Source of the DNA: JABCPE02 sp963521545
GTDB taxonomy: Bacteria; Bacteroidota; Bacteroidia; Flavobacteriales; Weeksellaceae
Assembly: GCA_963521545.1 (NCBI GenBank)
Contig: CAUQVP010000049.1
Location: forward strand, 1-13,543
Direction: 5' to 3'
DNA: 13,543 bases
The first letter of the stretch is position 1. The number at the start of each line of letters is the position of its first letter. Positions 8,301 to 13,543 of the stretch are shown one piece after another. The notes under the pieces are model-generated. The model was not told where the DNA came from. It saw only the letters and a program-made list of their open reading frames with translations, and did no database searches. The position numbers and the translations under genes are program-made.

Positions 8301-8388
8301 AGATGAGAAAGTAATCCAGCAGCTGGACGGAGCTAAACCAAAGAAAATCATAGTAGTTCCGAAGAAAATCATCAATATAGTATCCTAA
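5314..8388 (+). CDS. leuS: Leucyl-tRNA synthetase with an enlarged leucine-specific domain
   Basis: Charges tRNA-Leu with leucine using ATP and edits mischarged tRNA; class Ia, cytoplasmic. The HIGH-type motif is HVGH (50-53). Leucine-site segments are YPSG (43-46) and DSFGLPAEQYA (81-91). The CP1 editing domain shows TTRPDTIFG (304-312) and GYGTGAVMAVPAGDERD (388-404, with D401 and D404 matching the conserved editing aspartates). SRQRYWGEP (479-487), GGSEHATGHLLYS (598-610), KMSKS (799-803), an anticodon-binding helical region and the C-terminal domain follow. At 1024 aa it is much longer than E. coli LeuRS (860). Part of the excess is an insertion near residues 152-200 that I take to be usual for the phylum. 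The rest lies at about 644-764, just before KMSKS, where the DNA turns strongly AT-rich with different Leu codon use. All catalytic motifs remain and the frame is open, so the enzyme is probably functional. Confidence 0.97.
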   Translation: MFYNHQEIEKKWQKFWEENQTFKSQQPSESSKPKYYVLDMFPYPSGAGLHVGHPLGYIASDIYARFKRHQGYNVLHPVGYDSFGLPAEQYAIQTGQHPAVTTEENINRYEQQLKKIGFSFDWSREIRTSDPAYYRWTQWIFIELFHSWYNKATDRAENISTLVAHLEKFGTENLDAVQSDELNFTAEEWQNASEVDKQDILLNYRMAYRAETTVNWCPALGTVLANDEVKDGKSERGGYPVYQKKMMQWSMRITAYSDRLLRGLDGLDWSEAVKESQRNWIGKSEGALVKFGIKGADDFIEVFTTRPDTIFGVSFVTLAPEHELVSKITTPEQKESVEAYIEATSKRSERDRMADVKTISGVFTGAYAEHPITKEPIPIWIGDYVLAGYGTGAVMAVPAGDERDFAFAKHFDIEIKNIFDKDISEKAFTEKEGMVYQNSEFLNGCSSYHEAVKSVVEYLENHKVGKSKINYRQRDAIFSRQRYWGEPVPIYYENEMPYTLPVSVLPLELPEVEKYLPTEDGDPPLGNAKNFAWDKVNQKVVSTELIDNQNVFPLELSTMPGWAGSSWYFLRYMNPNNEAEFCDKNTSDYWGQVDLYIGGSEHATGHLLYSRFWTMFLKDRGFISHEEPFQKMINQGMILGMSAFVFRLFPDYPSGIKAYLNENGKEIKFPENLYVSKKYALSSISYKQKVGDLAVKDDFKEGGLDPYYNKVEIPNELKELGRIYYEKLKELNPNNPVVADLEVVLFLGDCQTIYTDVSLLKGTSDELDLDKFKAWRPEFKDAEFILEDGKYITEREVEKMSKSKYNVVNPDDICEEYGADCLRLYEMFLGPLEQSKPWNTQGLSGVYGFLKKFYNLYFDGDTFSVSEEEPTKEELKILHTLIKKVIYDIENFSFNTSVSQFMIAVNELQKLKCNKKAILEPLAVLISPYAPHVCEELWSLLGNAESIDFAPFPALNEAYLVEDEIEYPVSFNGKMRFKLSLSAELSKEEIEEIVMKDEKVIQQLDGAKPKKIIVVPKKIINIVS
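7243..7605 (+). other. AT-rich, compositionally distinct block inside leuS
   Basis: This segment codes for LeuRS residues about 644-764, between GMILGMSAF and SDELDLDKFKAW. GC counted over 7321-7560 is 62/240 (26%), against 105/240 (44%) in 6721-6960 of the same gene. Within the block 12 of 15 Leu codons are TTA, while in residues 500-640 only 1 of 15 is. The encoded segment is rich in Lys, Asn and Tyr and occupies the leucine-specific insertion domain. I estimate it to be some 70-80 residues longer than the equivalent segment in typical flavobacterial LeuRS (from memory). No flanking direct repeats or intein/intron signs were seen. The edges are approximate. Confidence 0.75.
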
Positions 8389-8428
8389 TTTGATAAAGAT
8401 TTTAAATTTTTGGTAAAGTTTTTGATTA

Positions 8429-8453
8429 TTCTATAAATATAGAAGCTTATTTT
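8429..8453 (+). terminator. Possible weak terminator after leuS
   Basis: A 6-bp AT-rich stem (TTCTAT 8429-8434, ATAGAA 8439-8444) with a 4-nt loop is followed after GCTTA by TTTT. It is the only hairpin I see after leuS and is weak. Some leuS transcription could read through towards exbB. Confidence 0.25.
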
Positions 8454-8500
8454 AATTAAAAAATAGATTTATTTCTTAAAATTTTCAATTTTTGATGAAA

Positions 8501-8508
8501 TAAATTTG
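8501..8508 (+). promoter_or_regulatory. Promoter -7 box of the exbB-exbD-exbD-tonB operon
   Basis: TAAATTTG is a perfect TAnnTTTG box within the very AT-rich 183-bp leuS-exbB gap (8389-8571). A start near 8513 gives a leader of about 60 nt, longer than at the other promoters here. No TTG occurs at the right distance for -33. I recognise no Fur-like operator. Confidence 0.5.
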
Positions 8509-8571
8509 TGTAGAACAAAAAAAAGTATTTATTTTACGCAATCAAAAAATAATTTATAATTTAGTTTAGAT

Positions 8572-9441
8572 ATGGAAATGAATGTTTCAACTCAAGAGCA
8601 ACAAGTAGTTGCAAGAAAAACAGGAGGTCTTAACCCATTTTTAGTATTACCACTTTTATTAGTAGTAGGTGTATGTATTTATCTATTTATTTTTGGTAGC
8701 ACAGGAAACTTTACTCATAAAGGTGAGGAAATTAGTGGTGTTTCAGTAGCATTTTTGGACATTCCATTAAAAGAATTGACACCTAAGTCTCCTATAGGGA
8801 TGGTGTACATGGGAGGTATGATCGTACCTGTCCTTATTACTTGTGCTATTACAGTATTGGTATTCTCTTTAGAGCGTTTATTCGTTTTGAACAAAGCGGA
8901 AGGAGCTGGAAATCTTGAAGCTTTTGTTTTGAAAATCAGACAATTGTTAAAAGAAAATAGAATTTCTGAAGCACAAGAAGAATGTGACAAACAAAGAGGT
9001 TCTGTAGGAAATGTTGTTAAAGAAGCTTTGACTACTTATAAAGCTCTTAGCAAAGAAACTACTATGAACAGAGAGCAAAAGATGGCTGCTCTTAGCAAGT
9101 CTATCGAAGAGGCTACTACACTAGAAATGCCTATGATGGAAAAGAACATGTCTATCCTTTCTACATTAGGAACAGTAGCTACGCTAATCGCGTTATTAGG
9201 AACCGTAATGGGGATGATCGGTGCGTTCCACTCTTTAGGTGCTGGTGGAGGAACTCCAGATGCTGCAGCTCTATCTATCGGTATCTCTGAAGCCTTGATT
9301 AACACAGCATTAGGGATTGGTACATCTGCTCTTGCTATTATCTTATATAACTTCTTTACATCTAAGATAGATGGTATGACATTTAAGATTGATGAAATCG
9401 CAATGTCTATTCAACAATCTTTCGCTGAAACTCAAAGATAA
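8572..9441 (+). CDS. exbB: ExbB/TolQ/MotA-family proton channel subunit
   Basis: Inner-membrane subunit that with ExbD forms the proton channel powering TonB. The 289-aa protein shows four hydrophobic segments: about 22-42, 79-100, 194-219 and 238-262. The last two carry the family signature: STLGTVATLIALLGTVMGMIGAF (197-219; GTV-x-G repeats) and ISEALINTALGIGTSALAI (238-256). Between segments 2 and 3 lies a charged cytoplasmic region (about 101-190). Classical ExbB has three helices; the extra N-terminal segment is an elaboration also found in Bacteroidota homologues. The start at 8572 (MEMN) could equally be 8578 (MNVS). It is first in a four-gene operon with two exbD genes and tonB, which favours ExbB over TolQ or MotA. 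Confidence 0.93.
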   Translation: MEMNVSTQEQQVVARKTGGLNPFLVLPLLLVVGVCIYLFIFGSTGNFTHKGEEISGVSVAFLDIPLKELTPKSPIGMVYMGGMIVPVLITCAITVLVFSLERLFVLNKAEGAGNLEAFVLKIRQLLKENRISEAQEECDKQRGSVGNVVKEALTTYKALSKETTMNREQKMAALSKSIEEATTLEMPMMEKNMSILSTLGTVATLIALLGTVMGMIGAFHSLGAGGGTPDAAALSIGISEALINTALGIGTSALAIILYNFFTSKIDGMTFKIDEIAMSIQQSFAETQR

Positions 9442-9458
9442 TATTCAGCATTGTAAAA

Positions 9459-9474
9459 GGATAATGATTTATCC
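9459..9474 (+). other. Small hairpin between exbB and exbD
   Basis: GGATAA (9459-9464) pairs with TTATCC (9469-9474) around the loop TGAT. There is no T-run, so it is not a terminator. In the 67-nt exbB-exbD gap, the widest within the operon, it could affect mRNA processing or relative expression. This is inference only. Confidence 0.25.
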
Positions 9475-9508
9475 AAAAGTATAGAAGTTTAATATAAAAT
9501 AATACAAA

Positions 9509-10102
9509 ATGGCGAAAGTAAAACCAAAAAGACACGGCGTATTGACCGATATGACCGCCATGTGTGATGTTACTTTCCTGCTTCTTACCTTTTTTATCTT
9601 GACAACGGAGTTTAAACAGCCCGATGTGGAGAACATTGTAACGCCTTCATCTGTTTCTAAATCGAAACTAACTGAGGCAGCGAACACAATGACAATTAGC
9701 GTAACGAACGATGGAAGATATTATTTTACTCCTACCAGTGACCCTGAACATAGAAAAAAACTATTAGAGGCAATGGGAGAGAAAAATAAAATCACATTTA
9801 CAGATAAAGAAAAACAAATTTTTGCGAAAACTGAATTTGTAGGTGTGTCGGTTTCTCAGCTAAAAGGTTTCCTACAATTGTCGGAAGACCAGAGAAAGAA
9901 TTTCAAAGGAGGTACAATTCCTTTGGATAGTGCAAATAAACAGTTGATAGACTGGGTGGATATAAACCGAAAAATAAACAATAATGCAACCCTTGCCGTA
10001 AAAGGAGATGGTAATGCATCATATGATAAATTTAAGGTTTTATTCGAGGGATTGAAAGATATAAAATTTTATAACTTCGTGTTGGTAACAACAGAGGAAT
10101 AA
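9509..10102 (+). CDS. exbD: ExbD biopolymer transport protein, first copy
   Basis: A 197-aa ExbD/TolR-family protein: a short basic cytoplasmic N-terminus (AKVKPKRHG), one transmembrane helix (about 20-38, DVTFLLLTFFILTTEF) and a periplasmic domain. The helix begins with Asp20, which corresponds to the essential protonatable Asp of ExbD (D25 in E. coli). The preceding TDMTAMCD replaces the more usual TPMVD found in the second copy. The periplasmic part is longer than in E. coli ExbD (141 aa in total) and contains a long charged insertion (about 80-150) before the final strand (KFYNFVLVTTEE). It probably pairs with the second ExbD around the ExbB ring; a heteromeric ExbD dimer is inference from the gene order. 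No promoter of its own is seen. Confidence 0.92.
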   Translation: MAKVKPKRHGVLTDMTAMCDVTFLLLTFFILTTEFKQPDVENIVTPSSVSKSKLTEAANTMTISVTNDGRYYFTPTSDPEHRKKLLEAMGEKNKITFTDKEKQIFAKTEFVGVSVSQLKGFLQLSEDQRKNFKGGTIPLDSANKQLIDWVDINRKINNNATLAVKGDGNASYDKFKVLFEGLKDIKFYNFVLVTTEE

Positions 10103-10118
10103 ACATAAAAGAATAAAA

Positions 10119-10658
10119 ATGGCAGAAGTACAAGTACAAGAAAAAGGTAACAAAGGAGGTAAAGTCCGTTCCAAAAAAAATAGTACTCGTGTAGATATGA
10201 CACCGATGGTAGATTTGAACTTCCTTTTATTGATGTTCTTTATGTTTACCACTACCTTTACTAAACCCAACATTATGGACCTGACCCTTCCAGCGAAGCC
10301 TGATGATAAGACTACACAGGTTAAACCGCCTATGGTAGATCTAAGAAACTCTATTACATTCATTATAGGAAAGGATGATAATTTATTTTATCACCAGCAG
10401 GATGCAAAAGGACTTAATGAGAGTACTCTTATCAAAACATCTTATGACAGAGAAGGAGTAGAAAAAGTAATAGAGCAGGCTAAAAAGAATGCTGTGAAGA
10501 AAGAGAATTTTACGGTAATTATAAAACCTGTAGATGATGCAAGTTTTAAACATTTCGTAGATATTCTGGATGAAATGGAAATTACAGGAAGTGAGCACTT
10601 TGGTATTTCCGAATTGAAGCCTTTTGAAAAAGAGGTTTATGAGAAAAAAGTAAAATAA
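10119..10658 (+). CDS. exbD: ExbD biopolymer transport protein, second copy
   Basis: A 179-aa ExbD/TolR-family protein starting 16 nt after the first exbD. A basic Lys-rich N-terminus (1-24) precedes VDMTPMVDLNFLLLMFFMFTTTF, where Asp32 is the conserved proton-carrying residue at the start of the single membrane helix (about 32-48). LPAKPDD follows, then a periplasmic alpha/beta domain (about 72-179) ending in KPFEKEVYEKKVK. Its TPMVD motif is closer to the family consensus than that of the first copy, and the two periplasmic domains have clearly diverged. Paired, different exbD genes between exbB and tonB are common in Bacteroidota. The start is set by ATGGCAGAAG in an A-rich context without a Shine-Dalgarno site. 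Confidence 0.93.
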   Translation: MAEVQVQEKGNKGGKVRSKKNSTRVDMTPMVDLNFLLLMFFMFTTTFTKPNIMDLTLPAKPDDKTTQVKPPMVDLRNSITFIIGKDDNLFYHQQDAKGLNESTLIKTSYDREGVEKVIEQAKKNAVKKENFTVIIKPVDDASFKHFVDILDEMEITGSEHFGISELKPFEKEVYEKKVK

Positions 10659-10675
10659 TTTAAAAACCAAAAGTT

Positions 10676-11557
10676 ATGGCAGAAGAACAATTAAAATACG
10701 CAGACTTCGAGGAGTTGGTATTTGAAAATAGAAATAAAGCCTATGGTGCCTATGACTTGAGGAGAAGTTATAGAGGTCTTTTAACCAAAGCATTCGTTAT
10801 AGGAGTATTGTTTTTTTCCGGCATGATTCTTTTGCCATTGTTATATTCTAAAGCGATAAAAACGGAAGCGAAAGAAGGGGATGGAATAGAAGTAGAAGTA
10901 AATCTTAAGGATCTTGAAATGCCAGAGGAAGAAGATCCAGCTCCAGATGAGCCTTTGGAAAATAAACAAGAAGAGGTATTGCAGAGCTTGGATGATGTAG
11001 CACCTCCTCCATCAGAGCAAGTGGCTACTATTGCCAATGTAGTTCCTGAGCCAGTAGAAAACGCGCCTATCGAGACGCCGCCACCTACTAAAAAAGAGAT
11101 GGAAAACAAGGCTATATCTACAAAAACTCAGGAAGGAGTTGCGGTAACTAACAACGCTCCACCACCAGTACAAGGTGTAGAAGGAGGTAGAGGAGATAAG
11201 GCTAAAATAGAAGGAGCGAAGATTGTAGATAAACCTGTAGATACAAAGGAGATTCATACTTCAGTAGATGTAGAAGCTGACTATGGTAATGGAGGATTGA
11301 ACGGGTTTAGAGCAAAAGTCGCAGAAAACTTTGATAGTGAAGCGGTACAAGGAGAAGGAATGCTTACTACAACTGTAAAATTCGTAGTGGAAACTAACGG
11401 AACTGTTTCTCAGGTAAAAGCTACAGGATCTAATCCTGATTTCAACAGAGAAGCAGAGAGAGTGGTAAGATCTATCAAAGGATGGAAACCAGCTAAAAAA
11501 GGAGGAGTTAATGTAAGATCTTATTACAGCCTTCCATTGAAAATGAAGTTTGAATAA
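10676..11557 (+). CDS. tonB: Energy transducer TonB
   Basis: A 293-aa TonB that carries energy from ExbB/ExbD to outer membrane receptors. The cytoplasmic N-terminus bears the Bacteroidota TonB motif FEELVFENRNKAYGAYDLRR (11-30). One transmembrane helix follows (about 37-57). A long acidic, Pro-rich periplasm-spanning linker (about 72-165: EEEDPAPDEP, VAPPPSEQ, ETPPPTKK, NAPPPVQG) leads to a Gly-rich stretch and the C-terminal TonB domain (about 205-293), with TTTVKFVVETNGTVSQVKATGS, the helix FNREAERVVRSIKGWKPAKKGG and the final strand SYYSLPLKMKFE. It lies 17 nt after the second exbD and ends the operon at a terminator. The TonB-dependent-like barrel at the window start is a plausible client. 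Confidence 0.95.
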   Translation: MAEEQLKYADFEELVFENRNKAYGAYDLRRSYRGLLTKAFVIGVLFFSGMILLPLLYSKAIKTEAKEGDGIEVEVNLKDLEMPEEEDPAPDEPLENKQEEVLQSLDDVAPPPSEQVATIANVVPEPVENAPIETPPPTKKEMENKAISTKTQEGVAVTNNAPPPVQGVEGGRGDKAKIEGAKIVDKPVDTKEIHTSVDVEADYGNGGLNGFRAKVAENFDSEAVQGEGMLTTTVKFVVETNGTVSQVKATGSNPDFNREAERVVRSIKGWKPAKKGGVNVRSYYSLPLKMKFE

Positions 11558-11574
11558 CTTTTTAACCTAATAAT

Positions 11575-11607
11575 AAAAAAGAGGAGTAATTTTACTTCTC
11601 TTTTTTT
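11575..11607 (+). terminator. Rho-independent terminator after tonB
   Basis: GAGGAGTA (11581-11588) pairs with TACTTCTC (11593-11600), with one G-T wobble, around a 4-nt loop. A flanking A-run (11575-11580) and the T-run 11601-11607 can extend the stem. It lies 18 nt after the tonB stop and runs directly into the next promoter. Confidence 0.85.
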
Positions 11608-11609
11608 AT

Positions 11610-11617
11610 TATATTTG
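11610..11617 (+). promoter_or_regulatory. Promoter -7 box abutting the start codon at 11623
   Basis: TATATTTG is a perfect TAnnTTTG box that ends only 5 nt before the ATG. Transcription would begin at or next to the start codon, giving a leaderless or nearly leaderless mRNA for the following three-gene unit. The -33 region would fall within the tonB terminator hairpin, and no TTG is seen there. Confidence 0.5.
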
Positions 11618-11622
11618 TCACT

Positions 11623-11823
11623 ATGTTTTATAATATATTAACATTCGTTGTAGGGTTTTTGTATATCATTGTTGGTGTTTTTGTGATTATTACAAGATCA
11701 TTTGGTGTAAAATTAGACCCGATAGCAGCAAATGCATTGGGTATTTTACTCTGTATTTATGGGGTATTTAGGTTAGTTAGAGCATTTATTCGTTTAAGAA
11801 AAGAAAGAAGAGATGAAGAGTAA
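11623..11823 (+). CDS. Small two-helix membrane protein, unknown function
   Basis: A 66-aa protein with two predicted transmembrane helices (about 4-24 and 34-54) and a strongly basic tail (RLVRAFIRLRKERRDEE). By the positive-inside rule both ends are probably cytoplasmic. I recognise no family. Its 3' end overlaps the start of the PstS-like lipoprotein gene by 11 nt, so the two are probably translationally coupled. The coding status rests on this overlap, the well-formed helix-turn-helix membrane pattern and a -7 box just upstream. It could be an accessory or scaffold for the lipoprotein. A later start would cut the first helix, so 11623 is preferred. Confidence 0.75.
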   Translation: MFYNILTFVVGFLYIIVGVFVIITRSFGVKLDPIAANALGILLCIYGVFRLVRAFIRLRKERRDEE

Positions 11824-12700
11824 ATTAGTTTTATATATTTTATTAGCATTTTTGGTTTTTTCGTGTAAAAGCGAGGAACAAAAAAAAGAAGAGGCCATTC
11901 CACTTCATACCAGAGGCGAAATCACTTTACAGTATGATGATTCCTTTACCAATATAGCAGAAGCGCTATCTCAGCGATATATGAAGGTTTATCCTAATGC
12001 CAAAATAAACCTGAAAGTCAGCAAAGAAGATCAAGCATTGGAAGATTTGCTCAATCATAAAGTGGATATGATTATCATGTCTCGTGAACTCACTGAGCAG
12101 GAACGAAAATACTGGGATGTAAAGACAAAACTTCCATGGCAGCCTTCTTATTTTGCGGCGGACGCAGTGTGTTTTGTGGTGAATAAAAACTCAGAAAAAC
12201 AGCATGTCTCTTTGGAAGAAATAAAAGAAATGCTGAAATCAGGAGATAAAAAGTTGATTTTTGATGGTGCGAATACAAGTAATCTGAATGCCGTGCTTCA
12301 AAAATTAAATTTAGATCTTAAAGATGTGAAATATTCCCGATTAGAAGGAAATGAAAAAATTATAGAAAGTTTAGAGAAATTTTCTAATCATATAGGCGTA
12401 ATCAGCTATAACACGATTAGCCGTCCATACGGAGAGAGAGCCACAAAATTGAGAGAAAACATTAAAATTCTTCCAATAAAAGAAGGTGATTCTCTACTTC
12501 TGCCAAATAAAGAAAACCTAAAAACTCAGAAATATCCATTGACCAAACTTCTGTATTTCCTGACAGATGAAGGGACTTTTGGTGTGGCGAATGGATTGAT
12601 AAGATATTCATGCACGGATATTGGACAGAAAATAGTAAGTAGAGAAGGGCTTCAGCCGTATAATCTTTATCCAAGAACCATAAATATAATACATAAATAA
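11813..12700 (+). CDS. PstS-like phosphate/solute-binding lipoprotein
   Basis: A 295-aa periplasmic-binding-protein-like lipoprotein. The type II signal peptide MKSKLVLYILLAFLVFSC has lipobox VFSC with lipidated Cys18, followed by the acidic/Lys-rich tether KSEEQKKEEA. The body resembles the PstS-like (PBP superfamily) fold: YDDSFTNIAEALSQRYMKVYPN (41-62), DMIIMSRELTEQE (85-97), an IGVISYN segment (194-200), YPLTKLLYFL (241-250) and GQKIVSREGLQP (271-282). The last two match hallmarks of phosphate-binding PstS proteins. No pstC, pstA or pstB genes are adjacent. Together with its place behind the TonB operon, this leaves phosphate ABC uptake unproven; a role linked to TonB-dependent transport or to the neighbouring small membrane protein is possible. 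It overlaps the upstream gene by 11 nt and ends 1 nt before the deacetylase gene. Confidence 0.85.
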   Translation: MKSKLVLYILLAFLVFSCKSEEQKKEEAIPLHTRGEITLQYDDSFTNIAEALSQRYMKVYPNAKINLKVSKEDQALEDLLNHKVDMIIMSRELTEQERKYWDVKTKLPWQPSYFAADAVCFVVNKNSEKQHVSLEEIKEMLKSGDKKLIFDGANTSNLNAVLQKLNLDLKDVKYSRLEGNEKIIESLEKFSNHIGVISYNTISRPYGERATKLRENIKILPIKEGDSLLLPNKENLKTQKYPLTKLLYFLTDEGTFGVANGLIRYSCTDIGQKIVSREGLQPYNLYPRTINIIHK

Positions 12701-12701
12701 A

Positions 12702-13421
12702 ATGAAATTAGATATTTTAGCAATAGGCGCTCATCCTGATGATGTGGAATTTGGATGTGGCGGAACTCTTTTGAAATTGGCTTCCGAAGGAAAAAGCATA
12801 GGAATCATAGACCTTACACAGGGAGAAATGGGAACCCGCGGCACCATAGAAACAAGGTATGAGGAGGCTGCCAATGCAGCAAAATTATTAGGTCTGAAAG
12901 CAAGAGAAAATCTGAAAATGAAAGATGGTTTTTTGGTTAATTCCGAAGAATATCAGTTGCGAATAGTGCAGATGATTAGAAAATACCGACCAGAGATTGT
13001 CTTTTGTAACGCTTGGGAAGACCGTCACCCAGACCATGCAAAAGGGTCTAAACTCGTTTCTGATGCGTGTTTTCTTGCTGGACTTAGAAAATTAGAAACA
13101 GAATATAACGGCGAAAAACAAGAAGCGTGGAGACCTAAACATGTTTTTCATTATATCCAATGGAAACACATTACGCCTGATTTTGTGGTGGATATTTCTG
13201 ATTTTATGGAGAAGAAAATGGAAGTTTGTAAAGCCTACAAGACACAGCTATTTGATGCAAATTCCAAAGATCCGATAACACACACTGCAACCAAAGACTT
13301 TATGGAAAGTATCACATACAGGGCTCAGGACTTAGGAAGATTGAGCGGAGTGGACTATGCAGAGGGCTTTGTGAGTGAGCGATTGCTGGCGTTTAAAAAT
13401 TTTGATGGAATTATTTGGTAG
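12702..13421 (+). CDS. bshB1: Bacillithiol biosynthesis deacetylase BshB1
   Basis: A 239-aa zinc-dependent LmbE/PIG-L-family N-deacetylase. It is predicted to remove the acetyl group from GlcNAc-malate to give GlcN-malate, the second step of bacillithiol synthesis, in the cytoplasm. The zinc motif AHPDD (10-14) supplies His11 and Asp14, with Asp13 as catalytic base; the third ligand is His112 in HPDH (109-112). TQGEMGTRG (39-47), typical of BshB1, and GFVSERLLAFK (222-232) support BshB1 rather than a generic LmbE protein. Length fits BshB1 (~235-240 aa). It starts 1 nt after the stop of the PstS-like gene and has no promoter of its own, so it is probably co-transcribed. The bshA and bshC partners are not in this window. 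The last codons contain the -33 element of the tRNA promoter. Confidence 0.93.
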   Translation: MKLDILAIGAHPDDVEFGCGGTLLKLASEGKSIGIIDLTQGEMGTRGTIETRYEEAANAAKLLGLKARENLKMKDGFLVNSEEYQLRIVQMIRKYRPEIVFCNAWEDRHPDHAKGSKLVSDACFLAGLRKLETEYNGEKQEAWRPKHVFHYIQWKHITPDFVVDISDFMEKKMEVCKAYKTQLFDANSKDPITHTATKDFMESITYRAQDLGRLSGVDYAEGFVSERLLAFKNFDGIIW

Positions 13422-13444
13422 TAAAGAAAAAATTAGTATCTTTG
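13415..13444 (+). promoter_or_regulatory. Promoter of tRNA-His
   Basis: TTG (13415-13417), 19 nt, then TATCTTTG (13437-13444) is a full match to TTG-N17-23-TAnnTTTG and the best promoter in the window. Transcription would start about 10 nt before the tRNA. The -33 element overlaps the last codons of bshB1. Confidence 0.75.
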
Positions 13445-13458
13445 CACCACTTCATAAT

Positions 13459-13533
13459 GGTGGCTGTAGCTCAGTTGGTTAGAGCGTCAGATTGTGGTCC
13501 TGAAGGTCGCCGGTTCGATCCCGGTCAGCCACC
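13459..13533 (+). tRNA. tRNA-His (anticodon GTG)
   Basis: Full cloverleaf. The acceptor stem GTGGCTG (13460-13466) pairs with CAGCCAC (13526-13532). The extra 5' G (-1) at 13459, diagnostic of tRNA-His, faces C73 at 13533. D-arm: GCTC/GAGC (13469-13472, 13482-13485). Anticodon arm: TCAGA/CCTGA (13487-13491, 13499-13503) with loop TTGTGGT and anticodon GTG at 13494-13496. T-arm: GCCGG/CCGGT with loop TTCGATC (13509-13525). The 31-39 position is an A-C mismatch. The 3' CCA is not encoded (CAC follows C73), so it must be added post-transcriptionally. Charging by HisRS depends on G-1:C73, which is intact. Confidence 0.97.
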
Positions 13534-13543
13534 CACAAAAAAA

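Noticed and set aside
8389..8571. Possible small RNA or riboswitch in the AT-rich gap before exbB
   Set aside because: Only a weak AT-rich hairpin (8429-8444) and a -7 box are visible; no conserved aptamer-like pairing and no strong terminator.
10040..10363. 107-aa minus-strand frame across the exbD-exbD junction
   Set aside because: It is antisense to two well-supported exbD genes, has no recognisable domain and no promoter.
1..13543. CRISPR arrays, insertion sequences, phage or defence genes
   Set aside because: No regularly spaced repeats, no transposase or integrase frames and no flanking inverted repeats were seen. The tRNA at the right edge could be an integration site in principle, but no att duplication is visible in the window.

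Overview
The window looks like chromosomal DNA from a flavobacterium (Bacteroidota), probably in the Chryseobacterium/Riemerella/Elizabethkingia group (Weeksellaceae). The evidence is the moderately low GC, A-rich start regions without clear Shine-Dalgarno sites, repeated promoter -7 boxes of the Bacteroidota type TAnnTTTG, a TonB with the flavobacterial N-terminal NKAYGAYDLR motif, two ExbD paralogues, and a bacillithiol-type deacetylase. The genus is an inference from style, not from a marker match.

Layout. (1) 3-2150 encodes a TonB-dependent-receptor-like outer membrane barrel on the plus strand. It converges through a shared bidirectional terminator on a small outer membrane barrel protein (2185-2691, minus). 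(2) A short divergent region holding a perfect 17-bp palindrome leads to a single-domain NADP-type malic enzyme (2822-4105) with its own terminator. (3) Two adjacent paralogous lipoproteins (4202-4738 and 4743-5222) form a small transcription unit between a promoter and a terminator. (4) leuS (5314-8388) encodes leucyl-tRNA synthetase and is enlarged to 1024 aa. A strongly AT-rich block with different codon use lies in its leucine-specific domain, just before KMSKS. (5) exbB-exbD-exbD-tonB (8572-11557) encodes a complete TonB energy-transduction complex, ending in a terminator. (6) Almost immediately after it, a promoter placed at the start codon drives a small two-helix membrane protein, a PstS-like substrate-binding lipoprotein and a BshB1-type deacetylase (11623-13421), packed with overlaps or 1-nt gaps. 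(7) tRNA-His(GTG), with a good promoter of its own, closes the window.

How the genes work together: the ExbB/ExbD/TonB complex is the inner-membrane motor that energises TonB-dependent outer membrane receptors, the class to which the first gene belongs. The PstS-like lipoprotein lies next to this system, but no ABC permease or ATPase is visible. The rest is housekeeping: malate/pyruvate metabolism, aminoacylation, thiol biosynthesis and a tRNA. I see no mobile element, CRISPR array, phage or toxin-antitoxin genes. No gene-free stretch exceeds about 185 bp. The most unusual signal is the compositionally foreign block inside leuS. The other observations are modest, and I find no convincing new multi-gene system.
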